The position numbers were made by a program, and so were the translations under genes. A DNA stretch of 62,030 nucleotides, from NCBI GenBank assembly GCA_001938995.1, contig MKZN01000017.1, positions 1 to 62,030 on the forward strand. The letters are read 5' to 3'. Below the pieces are notes generated by a model. That model saw only the letters and a list, made by a program, of their open reading frames with translations. It was not told the DNA's origin and searched no databases. Numbering within the stretch: the stretch's first letter is position 1; every line of letters begins with the position of its first letter. Below are positions 44,239-54,219 of the stretch, in pieces. The stretch is from Bacillus pumilus. Its GTDB lineage: Bacteria > Bacillota > Bacilli > Bacillales > Bacillaceae.

Positions 44239-46217
44239 TATATGGACAGCTTTTCTTGAAACCATTCATGAATCAACGTCAGCCTTTGAATACGCTGTGA
44301 GGGATGACCGCTTCTAGATAAATCATGAGATGCCTTAGGGAATTTGACCAATCTTGTGTCCTTCCCAAGTTCCTTCAATGCTACAAATAGTTGCTCTGCT
44401 TGATCTACCGGGCAGCGATAGTCCTCATCACTGTGTAAGATAAGGAGAGGTGTCTTCACCTGTTTTACATATTTTAGCGGTGAACGATCCCATAGCTGAT
44501 CAACCGAGTCATATATATCTCCATCGATCTGCCATCTTGTAAAATAATAACCAATATCACTGATGCCGTAAAAACTAATCCAATTCGAGATCGATCGCTG
44601 CGTGACTGCTGCCTGAAAACGATCTGTCTGTCCAACAATCCAGTTGGTCATAAATCCGCCATAGCTTCCGCCTGTCACACCAAGCCTCGTCTCATCAAGG
44701 AAATCATATTCTGCCAGTACGTGATCAACTGCCAACATGACATCTTCATAATCAACGTCACCATAGCTACCTCTCACACGATTGGCAAACACCTGTCCGT
44801 AGCCATGACTGCCGTGAGGGTTGATGTACACAATGGCATAGCCTTCAGAGGCAAGCATTTGAAATTCATGAAAATATGTATGACCGTACATTGCATGTGG
44901 ACCGCCATGAATTTCTAAAATGAGTGGATATTTTTTTCCCTGCTCCATCTGCGAGGGCCGCATGAACCAGCCATGCAATTCGTCTCCCTCTTTGGACCGA
45001 AAAGAAATAGGCGCTGGTACTGACAAAGCATGCTCCTTTAAGAACTGTTCATGCTCAAAAGTGATTTGCTTTAGCGTTGGTTCCCCTAATGTCAGTTCAT
45101 ACAACTCACTAGGAGAGACGGGAGACAACCGGCTGATCAACATCTTCGTTTCCCCTGGATGGAGGCTAAAGTTGGTAATATGTTCTGCCTCAAGTCGAAC
45201 TGGATATGCCAGCCCTTCAATTGAAACATAATAAATCCCTGTACTTCCCTCGTCAGAGACAAGCGCATAAAAACCTTGACTATCTTTCGTCCACTGAGGA
45301 AGCTGATGGACGTCACCGATGACACTATCCCCTGCCATACAGTTGCCCACATACATATCAAGCATTTCAGTTAAATGAAGGATACTCTCTTCCTTTAGAT
45401 CATATAGCCATAACGACGGGAAGGTTGCGTTTTGAAACTCTCGCTCATGCCCAATATACACAAGCTTCTCTCCGTTTGGCGCAAAGGATACGCCGGAGTA
45501 GGCTCCCGCCGATTGTGTGACTTTTTTGGTTGTACGATCCTCTAATGAGAGGAGGTACACATCACTAATATAAGGTGTTTGAATATCTGTTTGATTATAG
45601 GCCAACCATTTTCCGCAAGGAGAGATCGTGTGATTCATATGATGCACCTGCTCCTGTTGACTTGTGACTAGCTCCACTTCTCCTGAAAAAACATTTACTT
45701 TTACAATCTGCGTCATACGTCTTTCTAAAAAGCCTTTTCCATCAGCTTTATATGTCAGGTCATCATAGATCGCTGGCGCAAAATCATCTCGTTCCTGCTT
45801 TTCCTTATCAAGAATCGATTCTGTTTCTTTCAAAGAAACGGCCGCATAAATGAAAGCACCATCTGGTGAAAATAGAGGACTGGATATCCCATATGGAATG
45901 TTCGTTAAAGTCCTCACGCCACCGCCTTGACACTGGATCACGGCAAGTTGAGACACTTCCTTTGGTTTTTGTATCACAAATGCAAGCTGCTTGCTGTCTT
46001 TTGACCAAACTGGCTGCTGATGCTTTCCATCCTCAAATGTCCACTGAGAGATCTCCTCTGTTTCTTCATCTCGCACCCATAACTGGATATTGTAATCATC
46101 CTTTTGTTCGTTCACCGTTACTTTTGTAAACACAGCCTTTTTTCCATCTGGTGAATAGATCGGATGAGAAACAGAAACGATCTTCGTTAAGTCTTCTGCA
46201 ACAACAGACTTTTTCAT
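44238..46217 (-). CDS. yuxL: S9-family peptidase YuxL (acylaminoacyl/oligopeptidase type)
   Basis: 659 residues, AGGAGGAGA ribosome site. N-terminal beta-propeller (about 1-390) with repeated SPDGKK, SKDSKQLAFV, SPCGKWLAY units, then the alpha/beta hydrolase domain: EIHGGPHAMYG oxyanion region, nucleophile elbow GGSYGGFMTNW (Ser about 505), Asp in ILHSDEDYRCP, His in FPKASHDLSRSG. Cytosolic serine peptidase acting on short peptides. Confidence 0.94.
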   Translation of the reverse strand: MKKSVVAEDLTKIVSVSHPIYSPDGKKAVFTKVTVNEQKDDYNIQLWVRDEETEEISQWTFEDGKHQQPVWSKDSKQLAFVIQKPKEVSQLAVIQCQGGGVRTLTNIPYGISSPLFSPDGAFIYAAVSLKETESILDKEKQERDDFAPAIYDDLTYKADGKGFLERRMTQIVKVNVFSGEVELVTSQQEQVHHMNHTISPCGKWLAYNQTDIQTPYISDVYLLSLEDRTTKKVTQSAGAYSGVSFAPNGEKLVYIGHEREFQNATFPSLWLYDLKEESILHLTEMLDMYVGNCMAGDSVIGDVHQLPQWTKDSQGFYALVSDEGSTGIYYVSIEGLAYPVRLEAEHITNFSLHPGETKMLISRLSPVSPSELYELTLGEPTLKQITFEHEQFLKEHALSVPAPISFRSKEGDELHGWFMRPSQMEQGKKYPLILEIHGGPHAMYGHTYFHEFQMLASEGYAIVYINPHGSHGYGQVFANRVRGSYGDVDYEDVMLAVDHVLAEYDFLDETRLGVTGGSYGGFMTNWIVGQTDRFQAAVTQRSISNWISFYGISDIGYYFTRWQIDGDIYDSVDQLWDRSPLKYVKQVKTPLLILHSDEDYRCPVDQAEQLFVALKELGKDTRLVKFPKASHDLSRSGHPSQRIQRLTLIHEWFQEKLSI

Positions 46218-46304
46218 ATGTATCTCCTCCTTTTATCATAAAAAAATAATTCGATTCTCTAAATAATAATCCCTGCTTCTTTTCTCAAAAAACAAGTGGA
46301 TAAT

Positions 46305-46340
46305 AGAAAAAGAACGTGCGTTTGAAATCCACACGTTCTA
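46305..46340 (-). terminator. Terminator of the hom-thrC-thrB operon
   Basis: AGAACGTGTG / CGCACGTTCT stem with one mismatch, 9-nt loop, TTTTCT tail on the minus strand, overlapping the thrB stop. Confidence 0.85.
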
Positions 46341-47258
46341 CACTTGATTGACGATATGATGGTCTACGACGACACCTTCTACTGGCACCGACAGCAGGTC
46401 TACTTCACAATGCGGGAAATTCTGAGCGAGCTGCGTCTTCAGTGCTTCTCCCTTTCCTTTTTCAACGAATGAGAGAATCGTCGGCCCAGCACCACTTAAC
46501 GCTGTTCCATACGCTCCTTTTAACGATGCAACATGCTCCACCTTTGACAGCTCTGGTACGAGCATCGTCCGGTAAGGCTGATGAAATACATCCTTATTCA
46601 TCATCTCACCTACAAGTGGCCAGTTCTGCGTCATTAAAGCAGCGACAAGAACATTGCTCACTGCACTGGCTGTGACAGCTTGATGATAGGCAAATTCTTT
46701 TGGCAATACATCACGGGCATCCTTTGTTAATACTTCATAAAAAGGAATCACCACCACGACATCTATATCCACTTGCTGTACTTTGACAGCATGTGTCCTG
46801 TCTTCTTCATGAAGACCGATGAGTAAGCCTCCAAATAAAGAGGCGCCTGCGTTGTCAGGATGACCTTCTACCTCACTTGCAATGAATAGCTTCTGATCAT
46901 CTGACAGCTTCAGATCGAGCAGTTGATTGGCAAGCTCAATGGCTGCCACAATAGCGGCAGCACTACTGCCTAACCCCCGTGCCAATGGAATATCACTCCA
47001 CACTTTGACATGTACAGGCGGGAGTGTTTTTCCAAAGTCATCTGCGACCCTTTTGGCTGTTTGATAAATCAGGTTATCGGTGCCCGTTGGAATACCAGAC
47101 ACGACATCTGTTTCCGCTTCGAATAGCCAGCTATCATGCTGATAAACCGATAATTTTAAATAACGGCTAAGCGCCATTCCGACAGAATCAAAACCTGGTC
47201 CTAAGTTGGCAGTGCTTCCCGGTACTGTGATGGAAAAAAGCATGGAGGCTTTACTCAT
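46338..47258 (-). CDS. thrB: Homoserine kinase
   Basis: 306 residues. GHMP kinase: ATP-binding loop [21 protein letters not shown] (about 90-110), N-terminal [19 protein letters not shown] and C-terminal [14 protein letters not shown] motif. Phosphorylates homoserine for ThrC. Overlaps the thrC stop by 4 nt; last gene of the operon. Confidence 0.96.
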   Translation of the reverse strand: MSKASMLFSITVPGSTANLGPGFDSVGMALSRYLKLSVYQHDSWLFEAETDVVSGIPTGTDNLIYQTAKRVADDFGKTLPPVHVKVWSDIPLARGLGSSAAAIVAAIELANQLLDLKLSDDQKLFIASEVEGHPDNAGASLFGGLLIGLHEEDRTHAVKVQQVDIDVVVVIPFYEVLTKDARDVLPKEFAYHQAVTASAVSNVLVAALMTQNWPLVGEMMNKDVFHQPYRTMLVPELSKVEHVASLKGAYGTALSGAGPTILSFVEKGKGEALKTQLAQNFPHCEVDLLSVPVEGVVVDHHIVNQV

Positions 47259-48316
47259 ACGCGTGCGGCCTTTTCTAAATGGGCAAGAATTTGGTCCTCA
47301 TTTGCATCGAGTGTGACTGGTTTGATATGTGAAATGTCAATGGCTGTATTCGGATCTTTCAATCCGTTTCCTGTTAAAACAGCGACCACTTTGCTACCTG
47401 GCTTGATTTCTCCAGATTTCACTTGTTTTAGCACACCCGCAATGGACGCACATGAGCCTGGCTCTGCAAACACACCTTCTTCACGAGCAATCAATTGATA
47501 TGCATGAAGAATTTCTTCGTCTGTGACTTCATCAATTTTCCCGTTTGATTCATCTGCAGCTGCAACAGCTTGCTTCCAACTTGCTGGATTCCCGATACGA
47601 ATCGCCGTTGCCACTGTTTCTGGTTGCTCAATGACTTCATTTCGAACGATGGCTGCTGCACCTGATGCTTCGAACCCTCGGATGACAGGCAATGCAGTGC
47701 CTTTTCGCTCATGATATTCTTTGAATCCTTTCCAGTATGCTGTAATATTGCCTGCATTTCCAACTGGAATGGCAAGTACGTCAGGCGCGGAACCAAGCTG
47801 TTCACAAATTTCAAATGACGCCGTCTTTTGTCCTTCAATTCGATATGGATTGACTGAGTTCACAAGGGCAATCGGTGATTTTTCACAGATGCTGCGCACA
47901 ATTTTCAAGGCGTCATCAAAATTGCCGTCAATGGCAATGATTTCTGCTCCGTACATGACCGCCTGTGCCAGTTTGCCAAAGGCAATCTTCCCATCTGGAA
48001 TGATGACGATACATTTCATATCAGCACGCGCGGCATAAGCAGCCGCCGCTGCAGAGGTATTCCCTGTCGAAGCACACATGACGGTATCATTGCCTTCTTC
48101 CTTCGCCTTGGCGACCGCCATTACCATCCCTCGATCTTTAAAGGAGCCCGTTGGATTGACGCCTTCTGTTTTCACATGTAGCTCAATCCCCAGCTTTTTA
48201 GAAAGCTTGGCGAGGTAGATAAGAGGTGTGTTTCCTTCATTCAGAGTGAGTCTTGGTGTGTTTTCATTTACCGGTAAGAAGTCTTGAAATTCTTCAATGA
48301 GTCCATTCCACTTCAT
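47255..48316 (-). CDS. thrC: Threonine synthase
   Basis: 353 residues. PLP enzyme converting O-phosphohomoserine to threonine. The PLP lysine is K60 in [25 protein letters not shown] and [13 protein letters not shown] hold the phosphate of PLP. Short Firmicute form. Start overlaps the hom stop (1-nt-class coupling), so translation is linked. Confidence 0.96.
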   Translation of the reverse strand: MKWNGLIEEFQDFLPVNENTPRLTLNEGNTPLIYLAKLSKKLGIELHVKTEGVNPTGSFKDRGMVMAVAKAKEEGNDTVMCASTGNTSAAAAAYAARADMKCIVIIPDGKIAFGKLAQAVMYGAEIIAIDGNFDDALKIVRSICEKSPIALVNSVNPYRIEGQKTASFEICEQLGSAPDVLAIPVGNAGNITAYWKGFKEYHERKGTALPVIRGFEASGAAAIVRNEVIEQPETVATAIRIGNPASWKQAVAAADESNGKIDEVTDEEILHAYQLIAREEGVFAEPGSCASIAGVLKQVKSGEIKPGSKVVAVLTGNGLKDPNTAIDISHIKPVTLDANEDQILAHLEKAARV

Positions 48317-49617
48317 CAGCTTATACCGTTCCCTTCTACTCGATACGTACTCTTCACTTGAACCACTACGTCGAGATCGTTTAATTTTTGCAAAATATTA
48401 GAGAAATCTTCTTCTGACGTCCGATGTGTAATAATCACAATCTCAGCAAGTTCATCATGCCCCTTTATTGGAAGCTGAAGGATCTTTTCAAAGCTGATGC
48501 CCCGTTCAGAAAAAATGGATGTAATACGGGAGAATGCGCCAACCTGATCTCTCACATGGATTCTGAGGAATTGCTGTGCGAAAATTTCCGATGGTGATTT
48601 GATTTTCTTCTCAAATTGAGGCGAAATAAAGCCACTTCCGTTCACGCCAAGACGCATGTTTTTCATGACAGCGACTAAATCAGATACCACGGCTGTTGCC
48701 GTCGGCAGACTTCCTGCCCCAGGTCCATAGAACATCGTTTCTCCTACAGCACTTCCATAGACGTATACAGCGTTGAATTCGTTGTTGACTGATGAAAGTG
48801 GGTGATGATCAGGTAATAAGGTTGGCTGTACACTGACCTCGACTTTCTCTCCGTCTCTTTGGGCGATACCGATCAGCTTCATTGTATAACCAAATCGTTT
48901 ACTGAACGTCATGTCCTCATCAGAGATTTCAGAGATACCTTTCACTTTCACGTCCTCTAAATCTACATTCATTGAAAAGCCGAGTCTTGCAAGAATGGCC
49001 ATCTTTCTTGCGGCATCTAGACCTTCTACATCAGCTGTTGGATCTGCTTCTGCAAAGCCAAGATCTTGCGCTTCTTTTAAGACATCTTCATATGCACTTT
49101 TATCGACACTCATTTTTGTTAAAATAAAATTCGTTGTACCGTTCACGATACCCATCATCTTTGTGATATGATCAGAAGCTAATCCTTCTTCTAACGTTCG
49201 CAGAATCGGAATACCACCAGCGACACTTGCTTCATAATAAAGGTCACAACCATTTTCTTTTGCTACGTCTAATAGCTCCGTTCCATAAAGCGCCATTAAA
49301 TCTTTATTCGCTGTAATGACATGTTTCTTTTCGATTAAGGCATCTATTAAATATTGTCTTGTCTCTTCAATGCCGCCCATCACTTCAATAATGACGTCGA
49401 CCTCCGGATCTCTAATCACATCGTATACTTCAGTTGTGAAGACGTCTTTTGAAACATCCACATCTCTCTTTTTATCGGGATTGCTCACAAGCACTTTTTG
49501 TATTAACACTGGACAGCCGATCTGGTGCATTAATTTATCCTGGTGACCTTGGATAATCTTAACAACACCGCTCCCCACTGTTCCTAATCCTAGTAGTCCA
49601 ACTCGAATTGCCTTCAC
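48316..49617 (-). CDS. hom: Homoserine dehydrogenase with ACT domain
   Basis: 433 residues from GTG 49617 ([17 protein letters not shown]), eight nt after AAAGGTGG; the frame extends five codons further but covers the ribosome site. NAD(P) motif [10 protein letters not shown], substrate region [11 protein letters not shown], catalytic [10 protein letters not shown] (Lys), [11 protein letters not shown], and a C-terminal ACT domain (about 355-430) for feedback by threonine. First committed step to Thr. Heads hom-thrC-thrB. Confidence 0.96.
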   Translation of the reverse strand: MKAIRVGLLGLGTVGSGVVKIIQGHQDKLMHQIGCPVLIQKVLVSNPDKKRDVDVSKDVFTTEVYDVIRDPEVDVIIEVMGGIEETRQYLIDALIEKKHVITANKDLMALYGTELLDVAKENGCDLYYEASVAGGIPILRTLEEGLASDHITKMMGIVNGTTNFILTKMSVDKSAYEDVLKEAQDLGFAEADPTADVEGLDAARKMAILARLGFSMNVDLEDVKVKGISEISDEDMTFSKRFGYTMKLIGIAQRDGEKVEVSVQPTLLPDHHPLSSVNNEFNAVYVYGSAVGETMFYGPGAGSLPTATAVVSDLVAVMKNMRLGVNGSGFISPQFEKKIKSPSEIFAQQFLRIHVRDQVGAFSRITSIFSERGISFEKILQLPIKGHDELAEIVIITHRTSEEDFSNILQKLNDLDVVVQVKSTYRVEGNGIS

Positions 49618-49696
49618 CTGAAATTCCACCTTTCTCCGTAAATGTCCTCTCTAAAAAGACATTTGTTAACCTAACACAGACATTCAATGTACACAC

Positions 49697-49725
49697 ATTA
49701 TAAAGGGGGATCCTCATTTTGACAA
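49697..49725 (-). promoter_or_regulatory. Sigma-A promoter of hom-thrC-thrB
   Basis: Minus strand TTGTCA (49725-49720), exactly 17 nt, TATAAT (49702-49697), about 80 nt before the hom start. The leader is too short and unstructured for a T-box; none is seen. Confidence 0.85.
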
Positions 49726-49841
49726 GGTAATAAAATATCAGAATTTGAACATGAAACCGCTTAACATCTATTTATATCAAGATTCTATATTTTCAAAATA
49801 TTTTTACGTAGACAGGCCCCCGACTGGCGGAAGCCTATACA

Positions 49842-50810
49842 TTATGATTGGACCGGTGTTTTGGCTTGCTTTCCCTTTAAAATAAGTGAGATATTCTCAG
49901 CACATAGATGCATCATTTTTTTTCTCGTCTCAACACTTGCGCTTCCGATATGAGGTAAGACCGTGACATTGTGTAATGTCGTTAGTGGATGAGTTGGGCT
50001 GACTGGTTCCTGACTAAATACATCAAGACCTGCCCCTGCAATTTTCCCTGTCGTGACAGCGTCATATAAAGCATCCTCGTCCACCGTCTGTCCTCTTGAT
50101 ACGTTAATAAAATAAGCTGTCTGTTTCATTTGATCAAATGCCTTCTCATTAAACATCCGTTTTGTCTCTTCCGTTAACGGGGTTAGACACACAATGAAAT
50201 CAGACTCTGCTAGCAATTCATCAAATCCCGCATATGTGACACCTAATTGTGCTTCGACTTTCGGCTTTCTAGAACGGTTGTGATACAGCACCTTCATATC
50301 AAAGCCTGTTGCTCGCTTGGCAAGAGCGGTTCCAATACTCCCCATGCCAACAATACCAAGGGTTTTGTGATGAATATCGGCACCTGCAAGGAGAAGCGGT
50401 CCCCAGCCTGTCCATTTTCCTTCCTTGATCCAATCACTCGCCTCGACAATGCGTCTAGCCGATGCCATCAGAAGAGCAAAGGCTAAATCAGCTGTCGATT
50501 CTGTTAATACGTCCGGTGTGTTACACACGGTAACACCGTGCTTTTTGGCCGCCTCAAGATCAATATTGTCATAACCAACGGCAAGGTTCGCAACGACCTT
50601 TACATTTGGGGCATTTGATAAAAGTGCCTCATCCACTTGATCTGACAGCATCGTGAGAAGCCCATCAGCCTTTGCGGATTGTTTCTCTAACTCTTCTCTT
50701 GGACATGGCTCATCCTCGTATGGCCACATCTCGATATGAGCGACTTCTTTTAATGGTGCCAGTGATATGTCGTCTAGTTTTCTCGTGATGAATACATAAG
50801 GTTTCGTCAA
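49842..50810 (-). CDS. D-2-hydroxyacid dehydrogenase (glyoxylate/glycerate reductase type)
   Basis: 322 residues from TTG 50810, behind AAAAGGAG. NAD(P) motif LGIVGMGSIGTALAKRA (about 150-165), catalytic Arg in NVSRGQTVDEDAL, Glu in VFSQEPV and His in LPHIGSAS. Belongs to the GyaR/GhrB class that reduces glyoxylate or hydroxypyruvate; the exact substrate is not fixed by sequence. It lies between hom and yutH, where I recall no gene in B. subtilis. Confidence 0.88.
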   Translation of the reverse strand: MTKPYVFITRKLDDISLAPLKEVAHIEMWPYEDEPCPREELEKQSAKADGLLTMLSDQVDEALLSNAPNVKVVANLAVGYDNIDLEAAKKHGVTVCNTPDVLTESTADLAFALLMASARRIVEASDWIKEGKWTGWGPLLLAGADIHHKTLGIVGMGSIGTALAKRATGFDMKVLYHNRSRKPKVEAQLGVTYAGFDELLAESDFIVCLTPLTEETKRMFNEKAFDQMKQTAYFINVSRGQTVDEDALYDAVTTGKIAGAGLDVFSQEPVSPTHPLTTLHNVTVLPHIGSASVETRKKMMHLCAENISLILKGKQAKTPVQS

Positions 50811-50844
50811 GAAGAACACTCCTTTTGTTTTCTTTAAGCATAAC

Positions 50845-50875
50845 GAAAAACGCCTCAAGAGAAAAGAGACGTTTC
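50845..50875 (-). terminator. Terminator of yutH
   Basis: AAACGTCTC / GAGGCGTTT stem with one G-T pair, 9-nt loop, then TTCG; it lies upstream of the dehydrogenase gene's start. Confidence 0.78.
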
Positions 50876-50882
50876 GTTTGAT

Positions 50883-51905
50883 TCACTGAATGTTCAAATC
50901 AGTAGACTGATGAATCCAGCCGATCGCAGGAATAAGATTCCCACCACTCCGCATCGCACTCATTTCTTGAAAGACCTTGAGAAAATATTCATAGCGATTG
51001 GCATCATTTAAGACGTAGTCTAACCGTTCCTCATAATAGGATTTGTCATTTTCTCCTGACATATAGTAACCCTCGACAATTTCGAAATAGTGAAGGGGGA
51101 ATAGAAGGCGGCTGTATAATAGGCGCTTTGAAAATGATGAAAGAGGGGTCACTTGCTCATATTCTTGTAAAAAAGAGAATCCCTCTTCAACTAGATCTTC
51201 TTTATGTTTCACAAAGGTTTCCCTTAAGTATTCTGCAATGTCTCTTGTTGGATGGTCAAATACCCAATCCACAGGCATACGAAGCGGTCGCTCGTGCGGC
51301 CAGGTCAGGCGTGAAAACCGCTGATGGCAGACCGTACCTGAATCACATTCCTTCGGTTCATCATCAAGCTCTGTATCAACTAAATATTGAATGGCATTTT
51401 CCGTTAGCCCAAGATAATACGGAAAGGATTCAATAAATTTTTTTTCGAATCGTTCTAGTGGTTTTTGGTGCATTTGTTGCATCCAAAAGCCTTCAAGCTG
51501 ATCTAACCGTTTTGCCCATAATTCCTTCCAGGCACCCACCCGTTTTGTTTCAGACACTTCATAAGGAAACCCTCTTCCCCTGACATGAAAAGCCGCCAGT
51601 TCTGATGCATGATGAAATGAACGGCTATTGATGGGCGGTGCTGCCTTGAATAAAGCGTACTGCTCCTTCCCATGAGTAAAGGTTGGCTTCCCTTCATTCG
51701 TTAATTCAAACACTGCGACGTATGGGTCCCCGTCATTCAGTAAATACTGACTGATATGATAAAGTTCCGTGATTTCTTCTTCTCGCAAGTGGGACACGGG
51801 AACAATGAGGAAGAGAGCCTTCGCCATTTGAAAGCTCTGATAACTGCCATATGGCAAAAACTGACGCACATCGATTCCAAATGTGTGATAAATGGTTTCT
51901 TTCAT
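50883..51905 (-). CDS. yutH: YutH, CotS-like spore coat-associated protein
   Basis: 340 residues from ATG 51905 (MKETIYHTFGI), GGTGAAAAG nearby. Belongs to the CotS/YutH/YsxE kinase-like spore proteins: VFELTNEGKPTFTHGKEQYALFK, CHQRFSRLTWP and DWVFDHPTRDIAEYLRE (the HxD/DxxR-type loop) are the recognisable parts. Canonical kinase catalytic residues are not obvious. Expected in the mother cell and on the coat. Confidence 0.85.
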   Translation of the reverse strand: MKETIYHTFGIDVRQFLPYGSYQSFQMAKALFLIVPVSHLREEEITELYHISQYLLNDGDPYVAVFELTNEGKPTFTHGKEQYALFKAAPPINSRSFHHASELAAFHVRGRGFPYEVSETKRVGAWKELWAKRLDQLEGFWMQQMHQKPLERFEKKFIESFPYYLGLTENAIQYLVDTELDDEPKECDSGTVCHQRFSRLTWPHERPLRMPVDWVFDHPTRDIAEYLRETFVKHKEDLVEEGFSFLQEYEQVTPLSSFSKRLLYSRLLFPLHYFEIVEGYYMSGENDKSYYEERLDYVLNDANRYEYFLKVFQEMSAMRSGGNLIPAIGWIHQSTDLNIQ

Positions 51906-52037
51906 CTTTTCACCCGCGTTCATTTGATCAGTCTCTTATCATATCGTAGTCGCAGGTTGAGGGAAATATGAATACTATTTAACATCCGAAGCTTTTTACA
52001 CGTTGTGGACAAATTACGAAGATTGGGTGAGGATTAC

Positions 52038-52538
52038 ATGCCACATCAACATGAGATGAACGAAGTAGAACAAATAGCAAGACGCCGTCTACAAGAACGA
52101 GGCGTAACCATTCAAGATATAGCAGACCTTGTCTACTATTTACAGGAAAAATATCATCCTGGGTTAGACATGACAGAGTGCATCCACAATGTGGAGCGTG
52201 TCATCGCAAAACGTGAAGTGCAAAATGCCATTTTGACGGGGATTGAACTCGATGTCCTCGCTGAACAAAAGAAACTCACTGAGCCGCTCCAAACGATCCT
52301 TGAGACAGACGAAAGCCTTTATGGAGTAGATGAAATTTTATCTTTTGCCATTGTGAATATTTATGGTTCTATCGGATTTACGAATTACGGATATATCGAT
52401 AAAGAAAAACCAGGGATTCTCGGAAGACTAAATGATAAGTCCACAGGCGCGTGCCACACTTTTTTAGATGATATCGTCGGGGCGATTGCTGCGGCAGCTT
52501 CAAGTAGGCTAGCTCACAGTGCCAGAAATGCTGAATAA
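52038..52538 (+). CDS. yutG: Phosphatidylglycerophosphatase A family protein YutG
   Basis: 166 residues from ATG 52038 (MPHQHEMNEVEQIARRRL); GTGAGGA precedes it and an earlier in-frame TTG has no good site. PgpA-like helical protein lacking long membrane helices: SFAIVNIYGSIGFTNYGYIDKEKPGILGRL and CHTFLDDIVGAIAAAASSRLAH carry the DD motif. Likely dephosphorylates PG-phosphate or a related lipid phosphate. Confidence 0.87.
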   Translation: MPHQHEMNEVEQIARRRLQERGVTIQDIADLVYYLQEKYHPGLDMTECIHNVERVIAKREVQNAILTGIELDVLAEQKKLTEPLQTILETDESLYGVDEILSFAIVNIYGSIGFTNYGYIDKEKPGILGRLNDKSTGACHTFLDDIVGAIAAAASSRLAHSARNAE

Positions 52539-52540
52539 AC

Positions 52541-52577
52541 AAAAAGAGGACGCGCGTGACGCTGTCCTCTTTCTTTT
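52541..52577. terminator. Bidirectional terminator between yutG and yutF
   Basis: AAAAAGAGGAC / GTCCTCTTTCTTTT stem, 12-nt loop; yutF stops within it. Confidence 0.88.
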
Positions 52578-53346
52578 ATGATAATCGCTTGGTCCAATCA
52601 GATAACGAATCAATGACATAAGTTGGCTGCTGATCGTACTCTTGAAGCAACTCTTTTGTTGTTACGCCTGTATGAACGAGCAATGTATCCATTCCCGCAT
52701 TCATCCCAGCCATGATGTCGGTATCATAGTTATCTCCCACCATGAGTGTTTCAGATACATCTGTTCCAAGCACCCGCATCGCTTGCTCCATGATGATCGA
52801 CTCCGGCTTTCCGATAAACGTTGGCTGAACTGTTGTGGTCACTGTTAGCACTGATGTGAGTGAGCCGTTTCCTGGCAGAAGCCCTCTTTCCGTCGGTATG
52901 GCAATATCTCCATTTGTTGAGACAAATTGTGCTCCTTGACGGATGGCAATCGCTCCTACTGCTAATTTTTCATATGTAATGCCTCGATCGATCCCGACAA
53001 CAACAAAATCAGCATCTTCCTGTCCAAACGTGAGTCCTTTATCTTCAATGGCTTGCTTGATTCCTTCTTCTCCGATGACGTAAACAGATGCATCTTTCTT
53101 TTGTTCCGCGATGTAATTAGCCGTCGCCATACTTGTTGTAAAAACCTGTTCTTCCGTTGCTGGAATATCAAATGAGACAAGTTTTTCCGCCACCTGCTTT
53201 GGCGTGCGCGATGAGTTGTTTGTAACAAACAAATAGGGAATGTTCAATTCATTTAACTTGTGAACAAATTGTCCCGCCTCTTCGATCTTTTCTGTCCCTT
53301 TATACATTGTACCGTCTAAATCAATTAAATAGCCTTTGTATTTCAT
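52576..53346 (-). CDS. yutF: HAD phosphatase YutF (NagD/AraL subfamily)
   Basis: 256 residues. HAD motif I DLDGTMYKG (D10, D12), motif II FVTNNSS, cap with ...GIDRGITYEKLAVGAIAIRQG, IGKPESI, and motif IV MVGDNYDTDIMAG. Family IIA sugar- or nucleotide-phosphatase of broad specificity. First listed neighbours yutE and yutD lie just upstream (22- and 19-nt gaps), forming a probable operon. Confidence 0.93.
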   Translation of the reverse strand: MKYKGYLIDLDGTMYKGTEKIEEAGQFVHKLNELNIPYLFVTNNSSRTPKQVAEKLVSFDIPATEEQVFTTSMATANYIAEQKKDASVYVIGEEGIKQAIEDKGLTFGQEDADFVVVGIDRGITYEKLAVGAIAIRQGAQFVSTNGDIAIPTERGLLPGNGSLTSVLTVTTTVQPTFIGKPESIIMEQAMRVLGTDVSETLMVGDNYDTDIMAGMNAGMDTLLVHTGVTTKELLQEYDQQPTYVIDSLSDWTKRLS

Positions 53347-53368
53347 GATGTCTCACAACTCCATTGGT

Positions 53369-53803
53369 TTATTTAAATGCTGATACTGGTCCAAGCTCCT
53401 GCTCCAAATAGATACGGATTCGCTTCGGAAACACTTGAAGCGCTTTTTCTACTTCGCTGATCACTTGCAATACGTCAAGATGATCCACTTCCTGATATTG
53501 CTGCACAAGGATTTTGCGGCATGAGACAAGCTTCTTCAGCTGACTGCCTTCCTCTTTTGAAACAACCTTTTCATCAACAAGAATATCCATGATGTCATCA
53601 TAGCTTCCAGGGTCACGCATAATAAAGCCGTCAATCATATCGTTACCCGTATCAAGAATACATTCGACGAGCAAGTGAACGATTCGTTCCAGCGCTTTTT
53701 TCTCCAAAGGACTTGTCCATGTTTGATGATTGCGCATCAATTCCAATTGCTCCTCGAAAAAACGTAGTGTCTCTTCTATTTTATTTCTGTCTACGAAATA
53801 CAT
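53369..53803 (-). CDS. yutE: YutE, HepT-like HEPN (DUF86) protein
   Basis: 144 residues from ATG 53803 (MYFVDRNKI). All-helical HEPN/DUF86 protein. The HEPN ribonuclease motif Rx4-6HxY appears as CRKILVQQYQEV (about 112-123): the Arg and Tyr are kept, but the His is Gln, so RNase activity is doubtful. No MNT-type nucleotidyltransferase partner is adjacent. It is a housekeeping-locus gene shared with B. subtilis, more likely not a toxin. Confidence 0.85.
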   Translation of the reverse strand: MYFVDRNKIEETLRFFEEQLELMRNHQTWTSPLEKKALERIVHLLVECILDTGNDMIDGFIMRDPGSYDDIMDILVDEKVVSKEEGSQLKKLVSCRKILVQQYQEVDHLDVLQVISEVEKALQVFPKRIRIYLEQELGPVSAFK

Positions 53804-53822
53804 CATGACGCTCCCCTTTGCG

Positions 53823-54098
53823 TTATTTTCTGATTCGTTTTAAGACAAAATAGGCACAGCCAAAATTGCAGTATTCATAAATATATTCATCGAGTGTGCT
53901 GATTTTTGTATCGAATGTGGCCTTTTGATTTTGGTCATCAAAGAACCCCTTTAACCTTAGCTGATTGTAGCCCCAATCGCCCACAATATAATCATACTTA
54001 TTTAAAATATCTGAGTACCTTGCTTTAAACGCTTCCTCGTTAAAGCCATCTTTGATATCTCTCACAAGATCAAAGGTTGCATTCTGAATGACGATCAT
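53823..54098 (-). CDS. yutD: YutD, DUF1027 protein
   Basis: 91 residues from ATG 54098 (MIVIQNATFDLVRDIKDGFN), AGAGGTGAGAAG upstream. Conserved DYIVGDWGYNQLRLKGFF and YEYCNFGCAYFVLKR blocks define the YutD family, widespread in Bacilli; function unknown. Head of the yutD-yutE-yutF run and divergent from yutC. Confidence 0.87.
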   Translation of the reverse strand: MIVIQNATFDLVRDIKDGFNEEAFKARYSDILNKYDYIVGDWGYNQLRLKGFFDDQNQKATFDTKISTLDEYIYEYCNFGCAYFVLKRIRK

Positions 54099-54219
54099 CT
54101 TCTCACCTCTTTTTAAACGATCCACCTTTAATGATAATTCATTGGAAGAACTCCATCAATTGCTAAAGCATGTTTTTTCTATTTTTGCCGAAGCTAAAGA
54201 AAAAAAGGAGGTCACATTT

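Noticed and set aside
49618..49841. T-box or other riboswitch in the hom leader
   Set aside because: The promoter is only about 80 nt from the start codon, and no specifier loop, T-box sequence or terminator is present.
53369..54098. yutE-yutD as a HepT-type toxin-antitoxin pair
   Set aside because: yutD is not a nucleotidyltransferase, the HEPN His is missing, and both belong to a syntenic housekeeping run.
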